In this document: piece after piece, positions 22,800-34,927 of the stretch
Layout: every line of letters begins with the position of its first letter
How positions within the stretch are numbered: position 1 is the first letter of the stretch
NCBI GenBank assembly: GCA_028671895.1
Contig: JAPMAC010000221.1
Location: 744,001 to 808,000, forward strand
From: Oenanthe sinensis
Lineage: Eukaryota; Streptophyta; Magnoliopsida; Apiales; Apiaceae
DNA: 64,000 nucleotides
Direction: 5' to 3'
The notes under the pieces: generated by a model
Seen by the model: the letters and a program-made list of their open reading frames with translations, nothing else
What the model was told of the DNA's origin: nothing
Database searches by the model: none
Program-made: the position numbers and the translations under genes

Positions 22800-25700
22800 C
22801 TAAGTAAACAAATAGGGATACTTCTCGAGCATTTCACTCTCAAGTTCCCAGGTGGATTCCTCAACTCGAGGATTTCTCCACAAAACCTTTACAAGCTTAA
22901 CAGACTTATTTCTTAAAACTTTATCTTTACGATCCTGAATCTCTACAGGCTGTTCTACATAGGATAAGTCGGGTTGAATCTCCAAGGGTTCATACTCTAT
23001 CACATGACTCATGTCAGGGTTATACTTCCTAAGCATAGACACGTGAAAAACATTGTGAATGTGCTGCATTTGCGGTGCTAGAGCTAATTCATATGCAACT
23101 TCCCAACTTGCTTCAAAACTTCAAAAGGTCCTATATATCGTGGATTAAGCTTTCCTCTCTTGCCAAATCTACTAACACCTTTCCACGGAGAAATCTTTAA
23201 TAACACTTGATCACCTTCTTCAAAATTCATATCTTTCCTTGACTGGTCAGCATACTTCTTTTGCCTATCTTGAGCAGCTAACAATCTCTTCTGAATCAAA
23301 TCAATCTTTTCTTTAGTTTGTTGAACTAACTCTGGACCCAAAATCTTACGCTCACCAACTTCATTCCAACACACTGGTGATCTGCATTTTCTTCCATATA
23401 AAGCTTCATACGGGGGCATCCCAATACTGGCATGATAGCTGTTGTTATATGAAAACTCCACTAACGGTAGATGCTCGTCCCAGCTTCCTTCAAAATCCAA
23501 GGCACAAACTCTTAACATGTCTTCAATGGTTTGGATTGTCCTTTCACTCTGGCCATCTGTCTGAGGATGATATGCAGTACTCATATTCAGCTTTGTTCCC
23601 AAACATTCTTAAAATTTCTTCCAAAATCTAGAATTGAATCTCGGGTCTCTGTCTGACACTATTGATACAGGAACACCATGTCGCATAACAATCTCTTTAA
23701 GGTACAAATGAACCAACCTGTCCAGTGAAAATCTTTCGTTGATCGGTAGAAAGTGCGCTGACTTGGTCAACCTGTCTATTATTACCCAGATAGCATCATG
23801 ATTAGCTTTAGTCCTTGGCAGACCTATTACAAAATCCATAGCAAGATTTTCCCATTTCCATTCTGGAATCTCTAGTGGTTGCAACAATCCACTGGGTCTT
23901 TGATGTTCAGCTTTGACTCTCTGGCACGTATAACATTTACTGATCCATTCTGCCACATCTCTTTTAATGTTGGGCCACCAAAAATTTTCCTTCAAGTCTT
24001 TATACATCTTTGTGCTTCCTGGATGAATAGAGTATCTTGAACTATGTGCATCATGCAAAATTTCATTCTTGAGCTCTTGAACATTGGGGATCCAAATTCG
24101 TGAGGAAAACCTAAAGATTCCTTTACCGTCCTTATGACTTTTTAACTCTTCTCCAGTCAACTTGGCTCTGTCTTGACTCATCATCTTTTCTTGACATCTC
24201 TTGATCTTTTCTAACAATTCTGGCTGAAAAGTCATTGTATACACCATTTCTTCCACTGAATCAGCACCACATACTTCTATTTCCAATTTCTCAAATTCTT
24301 TGATCAATTCTTCAGAAGTAACCATTATATTCAATCTTTCCTTTCTACTTAAAGCATCTGCTACAACATTCGCCTTGCCTGGATGATAGTTGATCGTGCA
24401 GTCATAGTCTTTGATCAATTCCAACCATCTTCTCTGTCTCATGTTCAACTCTTTCTGAGTAAAGATATACTTCAAACTCTTGTGGTCCGTAAAAATCTCA
24501 CACTTTTCTCCGTACAAGTAGTGCCTCCAAATCTTCAATGCAAACACAATGGCAGCTAATTCCAGATCATGTGTAGGATATTTCGATTCATGAGGTCTTA
24601 ACTGCCTGGAAGCATATGCAATAACTTTCTCATGTTGCATCAGAACACATCCCAAGCCTTTGTGAGAAGCGTCACTGTAGATGACAAAATTTCCTTGATC
24701 GTCAGGTAACACCAACACTGGGGCAGACACTAGTCTCCGCTTTAGCTCTTCAAAACTTTCTTCACACTTCTCATTCCATACAAACTTCTCATTCTTCCTG
24801 GTCAACTTGGTCATAGGGGTAGCTATCTTTGAGAAATCTTGAACAAATCTTCGATAGTATCCCGCTAAACCCAGAAAACTTCTGACTTCTGTTGGAGTCC
24901 TTGGTCTTTCCCATTTCATCACTGCTTCTATCTTTGCCGGATCAACTTTGATACCTTCCTTGCTGACAACATGACCTAAGAATTGTACTTCCTTCAACCA
25001 AAATTCACATTTTGAAAACTTTGCATACAATTTCTCCTTTCTTAAAGTCTCTAAAGCAATTCTCAAGTGATCTGCATGTTCTTCTTCTGTCTTTGAATAT
25101 ATAAGGATGTCGTCGATGAAAACAATCACAAACTTGTCTAAATACTTCTTAAAGACTCTGTTCATCAGATCCATAAACGCTGCTGGGGCATTTGTCAATC
25201 CAAAAGCCATAACTAAAAATTCATAGTGTCCGTACCTTGTTCTGAATGCTGTTTTAGATACATCTTCAGGTTTGATCTTGAGTTGATGGTATCCGGACCT
25301 TAAGTCAATTTTTGAGAACCATTCGGCTCCTTTCAGCTGGTCAAAAAGATCATCGATCCTCGGCAACGGGTATTTGTTCTTGATGGTTAGCTTGTTTAAT
25401 TCTCGGTAATCTATGCACAATCTCATGCTTCCATCTTTCTTCTTAACAAACAAAATTGGTGCTCCCCAAGGGGACACACTAGGCCTTATGATTCCTTTAT
25501 CCAAGAGATCTTGTATTTGACTCGCCAATTCTTTCATCTCAACTGGCGCCATTCTATATGGGGCTTTAGAAACTGGTTCAGTACCTAGAGCTAAATCAAT
25601 AGAGAATTCTATTTCCCTATCGGAAGGTAAACCTGGCAATTCATCTGGAAATACATCGGGAAATTCATTGACGATAGGAACATCTTCTAATTGAACTGGC

Positions 25701-27358
25701 TCCTTCTCAGTGTCTACAACATAGGCTAGATAAGCCTCACATCCTTGACGCAGAAATCTCTTTGCCTGAACAATATTCAAAAACTTCTTGACTTGCCGGG
25801 TACCTCGAAATTCCACTTCTTCTCCTTCTAGGGTTTTCACCTTTAGCCTCTTATTCCTACAATCTATTTGAGCCTTGTATTCTGACAACCAATCCATCCC
25901 TAGAATTACATCAAATTCACCTAACTTAAAAGGTATCAAGTTAGCGAGAAAATGACAACTGCCTATTTCAATGTCACATCTAGGACAAACTTGGCTTACT
26001 GGAATCTTTGCCTGGTTAGCTACTTCTATAACTAAGGCTTGCTCCAAAGGTTGGACTTCACATTGCAATTTACCAAGAAAATCTTGAGATATAAAAGACT
26101 TAGTAGCTCCAGAATCAATCAATACACTAGCTTGGACTGAATTAACAGGAAGTGTACCTGATATTACATCCACATCCTGGATAGCCTCTTTCTGAGTCAT
26201 GTTGAAGGTTCTTGCTCTAGATTGATGTGCTGAAGATTGTGACGGAGTTCCAGCTATTCGGAGAACATTGGTAGGTTGTGTAGGTTCCTTGCATTCCCTT
26301 GCCATGTGACCTAGCTTGCCACACTTATAGCATTTGATTCCTGACTTTTGATTTTGATTCTGACTCTGACTGTTGCATTCTGCTGCATAATGTCCTTTCC
26401 TGTTGCATTTGAAGCAGGTAATATTGGGCTTATTACAAACTCCAGAGTGCTTCCTTCCACAAATCTTGCACTCAGGAACAAACTGTCTGACGGCCTTTGG
26501 CTGGTCGAAACCTTGAGCTTTATTATTCTGTCTCCCTCTTCCATCATTACCATTCTTGATCTGCTGAAAATTACTTCTCTGACCTTCTGGCCTTCTATGA
26601 AACTTGTTTCTGAAATTACCATGTCCCTGACTGTCTTCCCTAGCTCCAAACTTTCTCTTTTTATTATCCTTCTCTTTCTGGGACATATCACTCTCACCTT
26701 CCACGATCATTGCTTTCTGAACTATTGCAGTGAAGCTTTGCAGCTCAAAAACTGCCACCCTACTTCTAATCCATGGCCTTAGGCCTTGCTGAAACCTCTT
26801 AGCCTTCTTGATATCAGTGTTAACAAATTCTGGCACAAACCTGGCCATCTCAGAAAACTTGGCCTCGTACTCTGCCACACTCATACCCCCTTGCTTCAGT
26901 TCTAGAAATTTAATCTCCATCTGGTCCTTCATGAAACTAGGAAAGTACTTTTCTAAAAACAATTCTGTAAACTGATCCCAAGAAATCACACCTTCACCCT
27001 GAAGCATCTTCGTAGACTCCCACCAGTAACCGGCTTCAGCTTTAAGAAAATAACTAGCATACTCAGTCTTCTTATCTTCATCTACGTCTACCAACTGAAA
27101 AGCTTTTTCCATCTCCTTAAGCCATGTCTGGGCTTCTACTGGGTCTGTGGATCCTCTAAATTCAGGTGGTTTCACTGCTTGAAAAGATTTAAAAGTAACT
27201 GCTGGGGGTGCAGAAGGTCTTTGCTATTGCTGGGTTAAAAGAGCTGTTTGCTGTTGTAGCAACTGAATGAGTTGGGCAACGGTAGGGTCCATGGGATTTT
27301 AATCTTGAGTATTATGGTTCTGGGACGAATTTGAGGTATTTCTTTTTCTTGGCGGCAT
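22800..27358 (-). pseudogene. Tekay-like gag-pol polyprotein with three stops and one frameshift
   Basis: The start is taken at ATG 27,358 (MPPRKRN), matching the related MPPK start at 12,757. In-frame TAA (27,299-27,301) and TAG (27,224-27,226) follow at codons 20 and 45; then 1,188 codons are open to TAA at 23,609-23,611. Numbered from 27,175: capsid region about 1-160; Cys/His knuckles at about 236-295 (CFKCNRKGHYAAEC, CYKCGKLGHMAREC); protease DSGA 354-357; RT with FIDD 686-689; RNase H Asp835; integrase zinc region and the first two catalytic Asp before the stop. After the TAA the frame continues (23,602-23,100) with the integrase catalytic Glu in DGQSERT, then a 1-base loss near 23,103. 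The tail 23,069-22,800 carries a chromodomain-like region (VLWRNPRVEESTWELE). Function when intact: capsid and replication and integration enzymes. Confidence 0.9.
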
Positions 27359-27800
27359 TTACTATAGGGAAACAAGCAACTTATTAAGCAATACACTACA
27401 CCATATTGTAAATAGTTCAAATACTTTTAAAACCATTTGAGCATTAGAAACTCTATTTTAGAAAATCAATCTTGTAGCATCATTACTACATAAGTTGCCT
27501 GTACAACAAGGATATAAGGTTCTATCGAAAACAGGTTAGCACAACAGGTATAAATAAGGTACTGGTAAAGGTAAGGAACAGTTTATGGACAAATGTGCGA
27601 AAAAGTAAATGACAGATATATCGGAAGATACTGGAACTGAAAAGCAAACAAACATAGATACGAAAAGTGCCAAAGTGCAGGATAAGTTAAAGTACAACCA
27701 CGAAATAAAAGTACTGGGAAGAAAACAGAAAATAACATCTAGGCAAGTGTGCTAGAGGGCTCTAACAAATGTCCCTTCTAACACTCAAACATCCTGACAT

Positions 27801-28226
27801 CTAATCACCCCTGTGATCCCTGTCTCTGGCAGTCCTGAGTCCAATCAGCAGCTCACTAAGCAACCGGGTCAACTCTCCTGCCCGCTCCGCCATATCATCT
27901 GGAAATGCTCTGGCCGCTATCTGCCTACGCCCCTCTTCCTCAACAGCCCTAATGCGATCCTCCCACCACTCGACAGGATGCTCGGGGACTCTCAGCTGGC
28001 CTAGGGTAACAGATGGCCTATAAACTCTACGGCGAACAGGGACACCAGCACTCCCTGAGGGTAGGTGAGGCTGAGCAGGGGGCTCAGGAATCAGCTCCTC
28101 CTCCTCGCTCTCAGAACTAGATATAACTATAGTATCATCATCAGTATCCGAAGAAAATTCAGAGGAACCAGGAGAGGGTAGTTGTTGTGAAACAATGCCA
28201 CGAGCCTGCAATAATACGATATGCAA
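27801..28226 (-). CDS. Pre-gag ORF of the Tekay-like element, function unknown
   Basis: 141 codons, intact, about 160 bp downstream of the PBS and 440 bp upstream of gag, same strand. It is not gag, protease or any known enzyme. Residues 1-20 are mixed hydrophobic; residues 20-45 are Ser/Asp/Glu-rich with DDDTIVISSSESEEEE (29-44). That layout, a short Ile/Val core followed by Ser and acidic residues, matches known SUMO-interacting motifs. A Pro-rich spacer (46-60) and a VPVRRRVYRPS basic patch follow, then a likely amphipathic helical C-terminus (about 80-135, Glu/Arg-rich with LLSELLIGLR). Codon usage is GC-richer than the surroundings. Upstream ORFs are known from some large Gypsy elements, but I do not recognise this protein. 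Whether it is translated is unknown. Confidence 0.6.
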   Translation of the reverse strand: MHIVLLQARGIVSQQLPSPGSSEFSSDTDDDTIVISSSESEEEELIPEPPAQPHLPSGSAGVPVRRRVYRPSVTLGQLRVPEHPVEWWEDRIRAVEEEGRRQIAARAFPDDMAERAGELTRLLSELLIGLRTARDRDHRGD

Positions 28227-28384
28227 AGGAAAAGGGATAAGATCACCTTAAATCTATAGTTAAAATCCTAACGTCTAAACCACTCTTCACTATCTAATCC
28301 TATCTTACCAATACTCTCTATTCTTCTATTGAATGATCTACTTGTTTAACTTAATCCTGGCTTGTTTCAGTGACCAAAACCTTA

Positions 28385-28396
28385 GCTCTGATACCA
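28385..28396 (-). other. Primer binding site of the Tekay-like element
   Basis: The minus strand reads TGGTATCAGAGC, an exact initiator tRNA-Met match, three bases inside the LTR that starts at 28,400. Confidence 0.9.
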
Positions 28397-28399
28397 ACC

Positions 28400-31300
28400 T
28401 GTGGCGCCCTCCCGACCCGGGGTCTAGATCGGGGAGTCACTAACACTCTATATGCATGCACCCTAAACAACAATAATAGAAAATACGCATAAATATGACC
28501 CCGACTACTAACCTGGATCTTTCAAGGTAATGGTATGAAACAAGCACACAACTACATCCTTTTATATTTACATTTACAGTAACCAAAATAATATTACAGT
28601 TCCTGAAACATCTCAAAATCTACTAATAAAAGTACAAGACTAAACAAAGTCTTTTCCTTCCAACTCTGCCTCGATCCTACCTGTTCAATCTCAGCCAGCC
28701 TCACATAGTTCATGAATGACATATTTTTCCTGGCAGTCTGCTTAAGGCGGACCATGATTCTCAAGAGCTGTAGATGTTAGAAAAAAAATAAAAGAATGAG
28801 CTACAAAAGCTCAGCAAGTAACCATATAGGTTAAAAACAGTTCTACAGGCTTATACATATAATTTAAAAAGTCTTTTCTCAAAACCATGCTTTAAAATCA
28901 CTGCTGGACCTCATTGTCCCAAAGTTGTAATTAAAATTCTAGTCAGGGGATTCATTACTCGTAAAACTTTCTTTTATAAAACCACTGGCAGGGTTAAACA
29001 ATTTCAATCACTGGTGCAAGGTAATAAGAACTGGAAAGTAATAATCAAGTGCAAGTATAAGAGTAATCTGCAGGGTTAGATGGATCACAGGAAATAATGT
29101 ATAACAATTAAAACAAGGTCAACCCAAGATATGTCTCATAATTGAAGCTGTATATGACAGGTTATAACAAGGCATTTCATTATTCATTACTAATCATTTC
29201 AAAGTCCATTTGTATAAAACTGTCCTTTCATTAGGACTGATTCTTTCAAAACATTTTTATAAAACTGTCCTCTCATTAGGACCTTGCTTTTCAAATCATT
29301 TATAAAACTGTCCTCTCATTAGGACCTTTACTGTTTAGAAACAATTCATTTTGGTTGAAGTTTTCTCACAACGCCAGACAATACGGGTGATCAGCCACGT
29401 AAAGTCCCCATAACGGACTAAAGTCCCTCTGGACATAAAGAGTACTCATAAAGGCACTTATTGCCATTGGCCTTGGGCTATCTCATTACAGCCATTGACT
29501 ATCTCATTATAGGCTTCACATAAAAAGTGCTGGACCGGCGTCACTCGGCCTCTTACGCCTCCAACCTATAGGAATCCGCAGAAACCATTTTGATCGGAAT
29601 TCCTATAATAACCAAAACCTTTCTTTTTAAAATTTCCAAATCATTTGATGAAAAAGACTTCTTGAAAGTCGGATTCCATATTTAAATCCATTTTTTAAAG
29701 ATCATTAGACAGAAGTAAAGTTTATTCCAGGATAAATCTCAAAACAAGCTTCTATTGTAGTAAGGTAATCTGATATCATGAACTGGGGATCAAAAACAAG
29801 TTAAAGTTGTGAAGTCAAGGTGCAGGGTCAATCCATAGGTATAACAGTTGTTTTTGAAAATAGTTGTAAGGCATTTAATTGTAACAGTAGTTAGGCCATA
29901 GCAACAGGGTAAGTTCAGAATTTAAGTTCAAGTAAACATTACTAAGGAAATGGTGTCGACAATTGTCATAGTTCAAGGTTACTGATTTAAGACCTTAAAA
30001 TTAGTTTAAAAGTTGACAATAGCAGTTCAGGGATTGAAAAGTCTAAAGTATAATCAAAACTGGTATAAGGTTACAGTTTAAATAAAGCAATTAAAGTAAG
30101 GTAGGCTATAGCTTAAAACAGTTGAAATAAGGTAACACAGTTGCAGGGTCATAAAGCAATTTATAAAACAGTTCACTATGCAGTTCATAAAACAGTGTTT
30201 AAGTTGAAAGAGATTAGGCAGTAGTTACTTGCCTTAAACAGGAATGCTACAGCTGTTGAACAGGTAGATCGCCTACACCAGACACTAACTCTCTACTTTA
30301 GCTTTTCCTTTATCCTTCACCTCAACGTCCTTCGTAGCTACACACAAATAATACTATTTCAGAATCTTATATACTCTCGACGTTCTCATTAACGTCTAAC
30401 TATTCTACCCTTTCGTTAACTATAATCCCTTAACACATAATAATCTACTGTAGACATACTCTGCTATATACTCACTCCTACACTAGCAAGCAAGTAGCAC
30501 ATAGACAATTATATCATTCACAGCATTCCTGACTGATAGCCTTTCCTATACAGAAGTGGTGTGCCAATAATATTTTACAAAGTCGTTTTAGTTTTAGAAA
30601 ATTTTGGCAGCACTTCCCCTGTAATTGGAGCTACCTGTCGGAATACAACCGACACAACCAAACATCAATGTCAATCATACACCATTATACGATCATATTT
30701 AGTACCAAATCCATATCAATCAAGCAACATCTATAATCATAAATAATACTATTACCATTTTAATATAATCAAGAATTCGAATATATTATTATATATATAT
30801 ATATATATTCGAATTATGATTCTGCAATTCAAAGCCCTTGAGCACTCAAACATTTACATAATCAATTCACATTTTCACTTAGACACATAGACATATATAT
30901 TACCAAGTAATGCTTTTATAAACTCCCAGAGCAACTCACATTGTTATTGCAAATATGCATATACATTCCGACGTCTCAATAACCAAAGCAATTGAATTCC
31001 ATTTTAGACATAGCATATAGCGTTAACATGGACTAAGGTTCACCTATTAAACTATACTTGAACATAATGATCCGTATAAGTCAAAATTCCAATCAATCAA
31101 GCTAATTATCATTCAACAATTTGTATACCATTCGGTTTTATTACCTAAAAACATGGCAACCAAATTAATTCAAACTAATTCACAAGTATCAACTTATAAT
31201 AGAACTAAGACATCCATATGTACTACAAAATTTCAGTTCAAATCTCATATGCACACAATTAACTATCAATGGCTATAATTTCACATATGGCATGGCTATT

Positions 31301-32864
31301 AGTAGCAACACTAGTAATAATCGAAGCAAAGCATAGCAAAACACAGCAATTCGAACTAAATTTCCATATACCAATTCATTTTCGAACCTATATATGCAAC
31401 AAAATTTGATTAATACAAACAACATTATATCCAAAGAGGAACCCAACCATGTATACACCCAAAATGCCGACACACACACATATACACATGTATACTTCAA
31501 CTGCCGAAGCCATACAAGAACACTAGGCGGGAAAAATTTAGAATATTAACATGCAGTCCTTATTCACCATGAATCAAATGTAAAGCAACTACTAGCATGA
31601 TACTAAACAAAAACGAGACTTCGTGGAATCATGCTAAGCCATAACCAATCGGAAAAATGCTATTCTTGCTCGGAAAAATGGAAACCGTAACATGCAATAA
31701 GAATTACTAGTCTAACATAAATAAAAATAGTAGTTCCGGCTCATTTCATCATCGCCGTTGACCTGCCAGCTCGTAATAGTCATCGCCGGAGGCCAAGCTC
31801 CGGTGGAAAATCCGATCATCGGATTCTCGACACCAAAGCTTCGTTTTTCAATCATTAACAACTCAACAAGCATCGTACTAGTGCCGATTATCAAATTTAG
31901 AGTAGTTTAACCCTTGCATGCAGGTATAGACCAAACCCCGATCATATATACACATGGCATACATATATATATATTTTAACTCAAGAACAACGGATTGCAT
32001 ACATATCTAGGATTTGATTACTCTCAAAAATCAACACAAATGCTAGCAATAGACTCGAGGATCAAGAGAAACAGCAAAATCACCAGAAAAAGAAAAGCTA
32101 CTGACCTACAAACTAAGACACAGAGCAAATGAAGAAGAAAGAGGCGATGCTGTGATTTATAAAGCCAAGGGCATTCTAGTAACTTCACATTTGCCATTTT
32201 TCTAATTTAAAACAAATAAAAATCGAATTTTGGTAGAAAAAGAGTACAAAAATAACTTTTGTATTTTTAAAATAAAGATCATGAATTTAGAAGCTTCCCC
32301 ATATTTTTGAAATATTTTTCTGGTAAATAAATAATTAACTAAAAATCTTTGAAGTTTTAGCACAGCAATAGAAAATAAGAGTAGGAAAATCTTTAAAAAT
32401 ACATTTGGGCTCGAATAAAATAAACTTTTATTTTTCACAAGTCTCAAAATATTTAAGAAACATTTTGGAACAGGTTTCATGATTTTTGGGCATTCCAATA
32501 ATTAAATATGGAATTTAGAAGAGTAATATCTCTAGAATAAAACAGGAATGAAAGATTTATATAAAATCACTGGGACTAGAATTAAATACATCACTATTTT
32601 TAGAAAGTCTCTAAAATCACATAGAAGCTACATATAAAATTTTATAATTATTGGACACACCAATAATTTTATAAAAATCAAACAGTTACTCAATTAAGCA
32701 TAAAAATCAATTAAACACTTAATTAAATCACTTAAGCATAATGCAGTCAAACGGGCAGTCAACTAGACATATAAAATGACCACATATCATATCTTAACAC
32801 ATTAGAACACATAAATCATATACCTCATATTAATCAAATAGATTTAATTATCTCGATCGTTACA
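28400..32864 (-). repeat. Shared middle LTR of the Tekay-like tandem (5' LTR of the full copy)
   Basis: 4,465 bp, same ends as 18,298-22,760. On its left it is followed by PBS and leader of the complete element. On its right it is followed by the polypurine tract and 3' coding end of another copy. It therefore acts both as 5' LTR of one unit and 3' LTR of the next. Confidence 0.95.
32156..32163 (-). promoter_or_regulatory. Predicted TATA box of the Tekay-like 5' LTR
   Basis: The minus strand reads TTTATAAA followed by a CATCGCCTCTTTCTTC pyrimidine-rich stretch. The other LTR has the same motif around 22,060. Prediction from sequence only. Confidence 0.45.
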
Positions 32865-34925
32865 TTCTCCCCCCCTTAAAAAGATTCTGTCCCCAGAATC
32901 AGCCTAAGTAAACAAATAGGGATACTTCTCGAGCATTTCACTCTCAAGTTCCCAGGTGGATTCCTCAACTCGAGGATTTCTCCACAAAACCTTTACAAGC
33001 TTAACAGACTTATTTCTTAAAACTTTATCTTTACGATCCTGAATCTCTACAGGCTGTTCTACATAGGATAAGTCGGGTTGAATCTCCAAGGGTTCATACT
33101 CTATCACATGACTCATGTCAGGGTTATACTTCCTAAGCATAGACACGTGAAAAACATTGTGAATGTGCTGCATTTGCGGTGGTAGAGCTAATTCATATGC
33201 AACTTCCCAACTTGCTTCAAAACTTCAAAAGGTCCTATATATCGTGGATTAAGCTTTCCTCTCTTGCCAAATCTACTAACACCTTTCCACGGAGAAATCT
33301 TTAATAACACTTGATCACCTTCTTCAAAATTCATATCTTTCATTGACTGGTCAGCATACTTCTTTTGCCTATCTTGAGCAGCTAACAATCTCTTCTGAAT
33401 CAAATCAATCTTTTCTTTAGTTTGTTGAACTAACTCTGGACCCAAAATCTTACGCTCACCAACTTCATTCCAACACACTGGTGATCTGCATTTTCTTCCA
33501 TATAAAGCTTCATACGGGGGCATCCCAATACTGGCATGATAGCTGTTGTTATATGAAAACTCCACTAACGGTAGATGCTCGTCCCAGCTTCCTTCAAAAT
33601 CCAAGGCACAAACTCTTAACATGTCTTCAATGGTTTGGATTGTCCTTTCACTCTGGCCATCTGTCTGAGGATGATATGCAGTACTCATATTCAGCTTTGT
33701 TCCCAAACATTCTTAAAATTTCTTCCAAAATCTAGAATTGAATCTCGGGTCTCTGTCTGACACTATTGATACAGGAACACCATGTCGCATAACAATCTCT
33801 TTAAGGTACAAATGAACCAACCTGTCCAGTGAAAATCTTTCGTTGATCGGTAGAAAGTGCGCTGACTTGGTCAACCTGTCTATTATTACCCAGATAGCAT
33901 CATGATTAGCTTTAGTCCTTGGCAGACCTATTACAAAATCCATAGCAAGATTTTCCCATTTCCATTCTGGAATCTCTAGTGGTTGCAACAATCCACTGGG
34001 TCTTTGATGTTCAGCTTTGACTCTCTGGCACGTATAACATTTACTGATCCATTCTGCCACATCTCTTTTAATGTTGGGCCACCAAAAATTTTCCTTCAAG
34101 TCTTTATACATCTTTGTGCTTCCTGGATGAATAGAGTATCTTGAACTATGTGCATCATGCAAAATTTCATTCTTGAGCTCTTGAACATTGGGGATCCAAA
34201 TTCGTGAGGAAAACCTAAAGATTCCTTTACCGTCCTTATGACTTTTTAACTCTTCTCCAGTCAACTTGGCTCTGTCTTGACTCATCATCTGTTCTTGACA
34301 TCTCTTGATCTTTTCTAACAATTCTGGCTGAAAAGTCATTGTATACACCATTTCTTCCACTGAATCAGCACCACATACTTCTATTTCCAATTTCTCAAAT
34401 TCTTTGATCAATTCTTCAGAAGTAACCATTATATTCAATCTTTCCTTTCTACTTAAAGCATCTGCTACAACATTCGCCTTGCCTGGATGATAGTTGATCG
34501 TGCAGTCATAGTCTTTGATCAATTCCAACCATCTTCTCTGTCTCATGTTCAACTCTTTCTGAGTAAAGATATACTTCAAACTCTTGTGGTCCGTAAAAAT
34601 CTCACACTTTTCTCCGTACAAGTAGTGCCTCCAAATCTTCAATGCAAACACAATGGCAGCTAATTCCAGATCATGTGTAGGATATTTCGATTCATGAGGT
34701 CTTAACTGCCTGGAAGCATATGCAATAACTTTCTCATGTTGCATCAGAACACATCCCAAGCCTTTGTGAGAAGCGTCACTGTAGATGACAAAATTTCCTT
34801 GATCGTCAGGTAACACCAACACTGGGGCAGACACTAGTCTCCGCTTTAGCTCTTCAAAACTTTCTTCACACTTCTCATTCCATACAAACTTCTCATTCTT
34901 CCTGGTCAACTTGGTCATAGGGGTA
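32865..34925 (-). pseudogene. Second Tekay-like internal fragment (RNase H-INT)
   Basis: It duplicates 22,761-24,822 almost exactly, beginning (minus strand) at the Thr-Pro-Met-Thr-Lys codons of the RT/RNase H connection. The open frame at 33,713-34,945 borrows its first nine codons from Angela LTR DNA. RNase H (YSDASHKGLG), the integrase zinc region and two catalytic Asp are present. It carries the same TAA (33,713-33,715) and the same one-base loss (about 33,205) as the full copy, plus a few private substitutions (Lys to Gln, Arg to Met). Gag, PR and RT are missing. The sequence stops at 34,925, where the Angela target duplication and, before that insertion, the SIRE LTR begin. Confidence 0.95.
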
Positions 34926-34927
34926 TG
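34923..34927 (+). other. Left target-site duplication (gtatg) of the Angela-like element
   Basis: gtatg here and at 43,687-43,691 flank the element exactly. The gta belongs to the Tekay fragment and the tg to the SIRE LTR start. Confidence 0.9.

Larger units (their letters stand above)
27359..28399 (-). other. Leader of the Tekay-like element, containing an extra ORF
   Basis: About 1 kb between PBS and gag. It holds the 141-codon ORF at 27,801-28,226 and otherwise no gene. The decayed chromovirus at 8,004-15,576 has a leader of only about 150 bp and lacks this ORF. Confidence 0.75.
18298..34925 (-). mobile_element. Young Tekay-like chromovirus with a partial tandem second copy
   Basis: Plus-strand order: LTR (18,298-22,760), internal region (22,761-28,399), LTR (28,400-32,864), then 2,061 bp of a second internal region (32,865-34,925) cut inside the RT/RNase H connection. 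One complete element is thus followed by a fragment that shares the middle LTR. The left flank is atcaatca; the right flank of the original insertion is lost, so no target duplication can be tested. The LTRs differ by roughly a dozen substitutions by eye over 4.46 kb plus AT-repeat length changes, so the element is recent. The integrase tail with a chromodomain-like region places it in the Tekay group. Confidence 0.9.

Noticed and set aside
26311..26782. Frames on both strands overlapping the Tekay gag (26,311-26,697 minus, 26,348-26,782 plus)
   Set aside because: Shadows of the gag frame with low-complexity composition.
32865..34925. Second Tekay insertion independent of the first
   Set aside because: It shares the middle LTR and both inactivating lesions with the full copy and has no LTR on its right.
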